Assembly: GCA_024278655.1 (NCBI GenBank)
Contig: JAJRSV010000447.1
Span: 1-6,034, forward strand
Length of the DNA stretch: 6,034 nt
Reading direction: 5' to 3'
Origin: Bacteroidota bacterium
GTDB taxonomy: Bacteria > Bacteroidota > Ignavibacteria > Ignavibacteriales > Ignavibacteriaceae
The position numbers were made by a program, and so were the translations under genes. Shown piece after piece: positions 3,773-6,034 of this stretch (position 1 is its first letter; every line of letters starts with the position of its first letter). The notes under the pieces are model-generated. The model did no database searches. It saw only the letters and a program-made list of their open reading frames with translations, and was not told the origin of the DNA.

Positions 3773-6034
3773 TTACTGATGAACCAAAAACTCATTCAGT
3801 ATATGTTTGGTCTCTTCAATTGCGATTTTTAGTTTTGGTAATCGTTCCTCTACGCTCATCACGTCGTTACTCTTTGCAGAAATTTCTATCCCGAATGCTT
3901 CATCGCCTACTTTTTGCGCTCCCACGGAATAGCTTGCACCTTTAATGGTATGAGCAAGAGCTACAATGCTTTCGGTATCTTTGCTTTGAACAAGCGAAAC
4001 CATCTTTTCGTATTTCTCGCTCACGTCGTCCAAATACGATGAGAGCAAATCTCTTTCGAATTCAAAATCGTTTGCACTTACTTTTTTCAGCCGCTCGAAA
4101 TCGAACAAAGTGTTGTCCGTCATCGGCTGCGGTTGCTGTTGCACAGCATCCTTAGGTGTATTCTTTACATCCAAAAGCACATCTATCTTTTCCAGTAAAT
4201 CTTTTGCAATAATCGGTTTCGATATGTAATCATTCATACCGGCATTAATACATTTATCCCTGTCGCCCATAAGTGCATGTGCAGTTAATGCAATGATAGG
4301 CACGTCTTTTTTAGTATTATCCATTTCCCTTATCATTTTAGTTGCAGTAAAGCCGTCAACTTCAGGCATCTGAATATCCATCAATATCAAATCGTAATCA
4401 CCTTCCTGAATAGCTTTAACGGCTTCGGCACCGTTATTAACAGCAGTTGCTTTATAACCGGCAGCTTCCAAAATCTTCAACGATACTTTCTGGTTTATAA
4501 GATTATCTTCAGCCAACAGTATATTATAACGGCTTCTTAATTCTTTAATAGAGTATCCGGTTTGTGTTTCAAAAGAAAGAGGTTCTTCTTTTTTTATTTC
4601 TTCTTTTATCATTGTTGTTCCGGTTTCACCGGTTCCGTTATTCTTCTGAGCTTTTACTTTAATACTAAAGTTAAAGCAGCTCCCTTTTCCTTCTTCACTA
4701 GTCACGCCTATTTTACCTCCCATTAGTGTAACATATTCTTTACAGATTACAAGACCTAACCCGGTACCACCAAGCGCTTTGCTTTCTGTACCGTCTACCT
4801 GAGAGAAGGGTTTAAATAGTGAACTGATTTTATCAGCAGGAATTCCGATTCCGGTATCGATTATGGAAACATCTACTTCTACCTGCTCATCATCTGATTT
4901 TTTAGTATTTATTTTAATTCTTATTTCGCCGTCTGTTGTAAACTTAACTGCATTACTTAAAAGATTCAGGAATATCTGACGGATTTTAGTTGGATCGCCG
5001 TTAAGCAAATGGATTGTATCTTCCGGAATATCTTTAACTATCTTGATATTTTTTTCGGCAATTTTGGTTTGAAGAATTGAAAGAGCATGATCTAAAACTT
5101 TATACAAGTCGAAGTCCGTCTGTTCGATTTCAATTTTACCCGATTCGATTTTCGAAAGATCCAATACCGAATTTATTATTTCAATCAACGATTCGGCAGA
5201 CTGACGTGCGCTCGAAGTAAATTGACGCAGTTCCTCTTCGTTCGAATAAGCACCCGACTCAATAAGGGTTAAAAAGCCGAGTATTCCGTTAAGAGGAGTT
5301 CTTATTTCGTGACTCATATTCGCAAGGAACTTGCTTTTAAGTCCCGTTAATCTCATTGCTTCTTTAGCCAATGCTTCCGATTTTTCCTTTTCTTTCTTCA
5401 AAGCTTCTTCCGCTTTTTTCCTTTGCTGTTCTAATAAAACCTGTTCGGTTATATCCTGGATGTTTCCTTCCATATATTGTTTGCCGTCTTCCCCTTTTAC
5501 GAGTCTGTCGTTTAATCTTACATAAACACTTTTACCGTCTTTCCTTCGCAGCTCTATCTGATAATCTTTCACACAACCTTTTTGTCGTAAATCCCTAATT
5601 AATTTTTCCCTCTCTGCGGGATTAACATACAAATCGTTTATATCAACTTCGGTTAATTCCTTTTCATCGTTATAACCGAGTATCTCTGCAAACGCTTTGT
5701 TTATCGTTATAAATCTTCCGTCCGGTGTCGATTGAAAAATTCCTTCTACTGAATTATCGAAAATTGAGCGATAACGTTTATCTGTCAGCTCAACTTTAAA
5801 ACTTTTTTCTGCCAGCATAAGCCGCATTCTGAAGTTGTATGCGCAAGCCAGTACCGAAACCAAACTCAACATCATCACAAAAGCTAACGTCTCCGGAAAA
5901 TTCGGAAGGAAATAAACTCCCGAATCGCTTAACAGAATAGCCGAAGCAAAAATTATGTTGTAGTAGATTGCAACTATAATCTGATTCTTTACTTCCCAGC
6001 TTAAGAACATTGCCGAGGTAAAAATTATAAGCCC
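3773..6034 (-). CDS. Membrane hybrid histidine kinase (PAS-HisKA-HATPase-REC-HPt), 5' partial
   Basis: The frame is open to the right edge. Eight codons (GLIIFTSA) precede the first in-window ATG at 6010, which has no ribosome binding site, so the start lies outside. Counting from that ATG: membrane segments at about 8-28 and 39-60 joined by a short loop, with another probably cut at the edge; PAS/PAC at 77-190; a charged coiled coil at 190-222; HisKA with H234 in SHEIRTPLN; HATPase with N353 (NLLSNAVKFT), DTGIGIP at 385-391 and GGTGLGL at 414-420; a receiver at 496-613 with E501/D502, phosphoacceptor D545, T576 and K598; and HPt with H687 in AHTIKGAS. All catalytic residues are intact. Phosphate should pass from H234 to D545 to H687 and on to a separate regulator not seen here. 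No large periplasmic sensor is visible, so the signal is probably sensed in the membrane or by the PAS domain. Confidence 0.93.
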   Translation of the reverse strand, partial: GLIIFTSAMFLSWEVKNQIIVAIYYNIIFASAILLSDSGVYFLPNFPETLAFVMMLSLVSVLACAYNFRMRLMLAEKSFKVELTDKRYRSIFDNSVEGIFQSTPDGRFITINKAFAEILGYNDEKELTEVDINDLYVNPAEREKLIRDLRQKGCVKDYQIELRRKDGKSVYVRLNDRLVKGEDGKQYMEGNIQDITEQVLLEQQRKKAEEALKKEKEKSEALAKEAMRLTGLKSKFLANMSHEIRTPLNGILGFLTLIESGAYSNEEELRQFTSSARQSAESLIEIINSVLDLSKIESGKIEIEQTDFDLYKVLDHALSILQTKIAEKNIKIVKDIPEDTIHLLNGDPTKIRQIFLNLLSNAVKFTTDGEIRIKINTKKSDDEQVEVDVSIIDTGIGIPADKISSLFKPFSQVDGTESKALGGTGLGLVICKEYVTLMGGKIGVTSEEGKGSCFNFSIKVKAQKNNGTGETGTTMIKEEIKKEEPLSFETQTGYSIKELRSRYNILLAEDNLINQKVSLKILEAAGYKATAVNNGAEAVKAIQEGDYDLILMDIQMPEVDGFTATKMIREMDNTKKDVPIIALTAHALMGDRDKCINAGMNDYISKPIIAKDLLEKIDVLLDVKNTPKDAVQQQPQPMTDNTLFDFERLKKVSANDFEFERDLLSSYLDDVSEKYEKMVSLVQSKDTESIVALAHTIKGASYSVGAQKVGDEAFGIEISAKSNDVMSVEERLPKLKIAIEETKHILNEFLVHQ

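Noticed and set aside
5331..5598. Two plus-strand open frames opposite the kinase gene
   Set aside because: Both are antisense to the PAS, coiled-coil and HisKA region of an intact kinase.

Overview
The window looks like chromosomal DNA from the Bacteroidota/Ignavibacteriota side of the FCB group, with Ignavibacteria as my best guess. Three observations support this. A TTG-20 bp-TAnnTTTG promoter lies before the aminotransferase gene. The secreted protein at the left edge has an N-terminal domain of the kind I associate with alpha-amylase-like proteins of these phyla. The AT-rich intergenic DNA is packed with short degenerate repeats. The taxonomic call is inference; no rRNA or other marker gene is present.

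Left part (1-889, minus strand): a YjbQ/UPF0047-family gene is followed after 30 bp by the 5' part of a secreted protein gene that runs off the left edge. The two could be co-transcribed. A divergent intergenic region (890-1086) separates them from a plus-strand ornithine aminotransferase gene (rocD, 1087-2340), which carries a convincing Bacteroidota-type promoter.

Middle (2341-3772): about 1.43 kb without a credible gene, lying between the convergent 3' ends of rocD and the kinase gene. It is a dense mosaic of small hairpins (many with three-base loops), degenerate tandem arrays of 7-bp and 8-bp period, a composite repeat module present twice, and a 30-bp direct repeat near each end. At least one hairpin near rocD looks like a bidirectional terminator. 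This is the most unusual part of the window.

Right part (3773-6034, minus strand): a hybrid sensor histidine kinase with membrane segments, PAS/PAC, HisKA, HATPase, receiver and HPt domains. Its reading frame is still open at the right edge, so the true start lies outside the window. The genes do not form one pathway: rocD is amino-acid metabolism, the kinase is a self-contained phosphorelay with no output partner visible, and the yjbQ/secreted-protein pair is separate. No defence system, mobile-element gene, CRISPR array or RNA gene was recognised.
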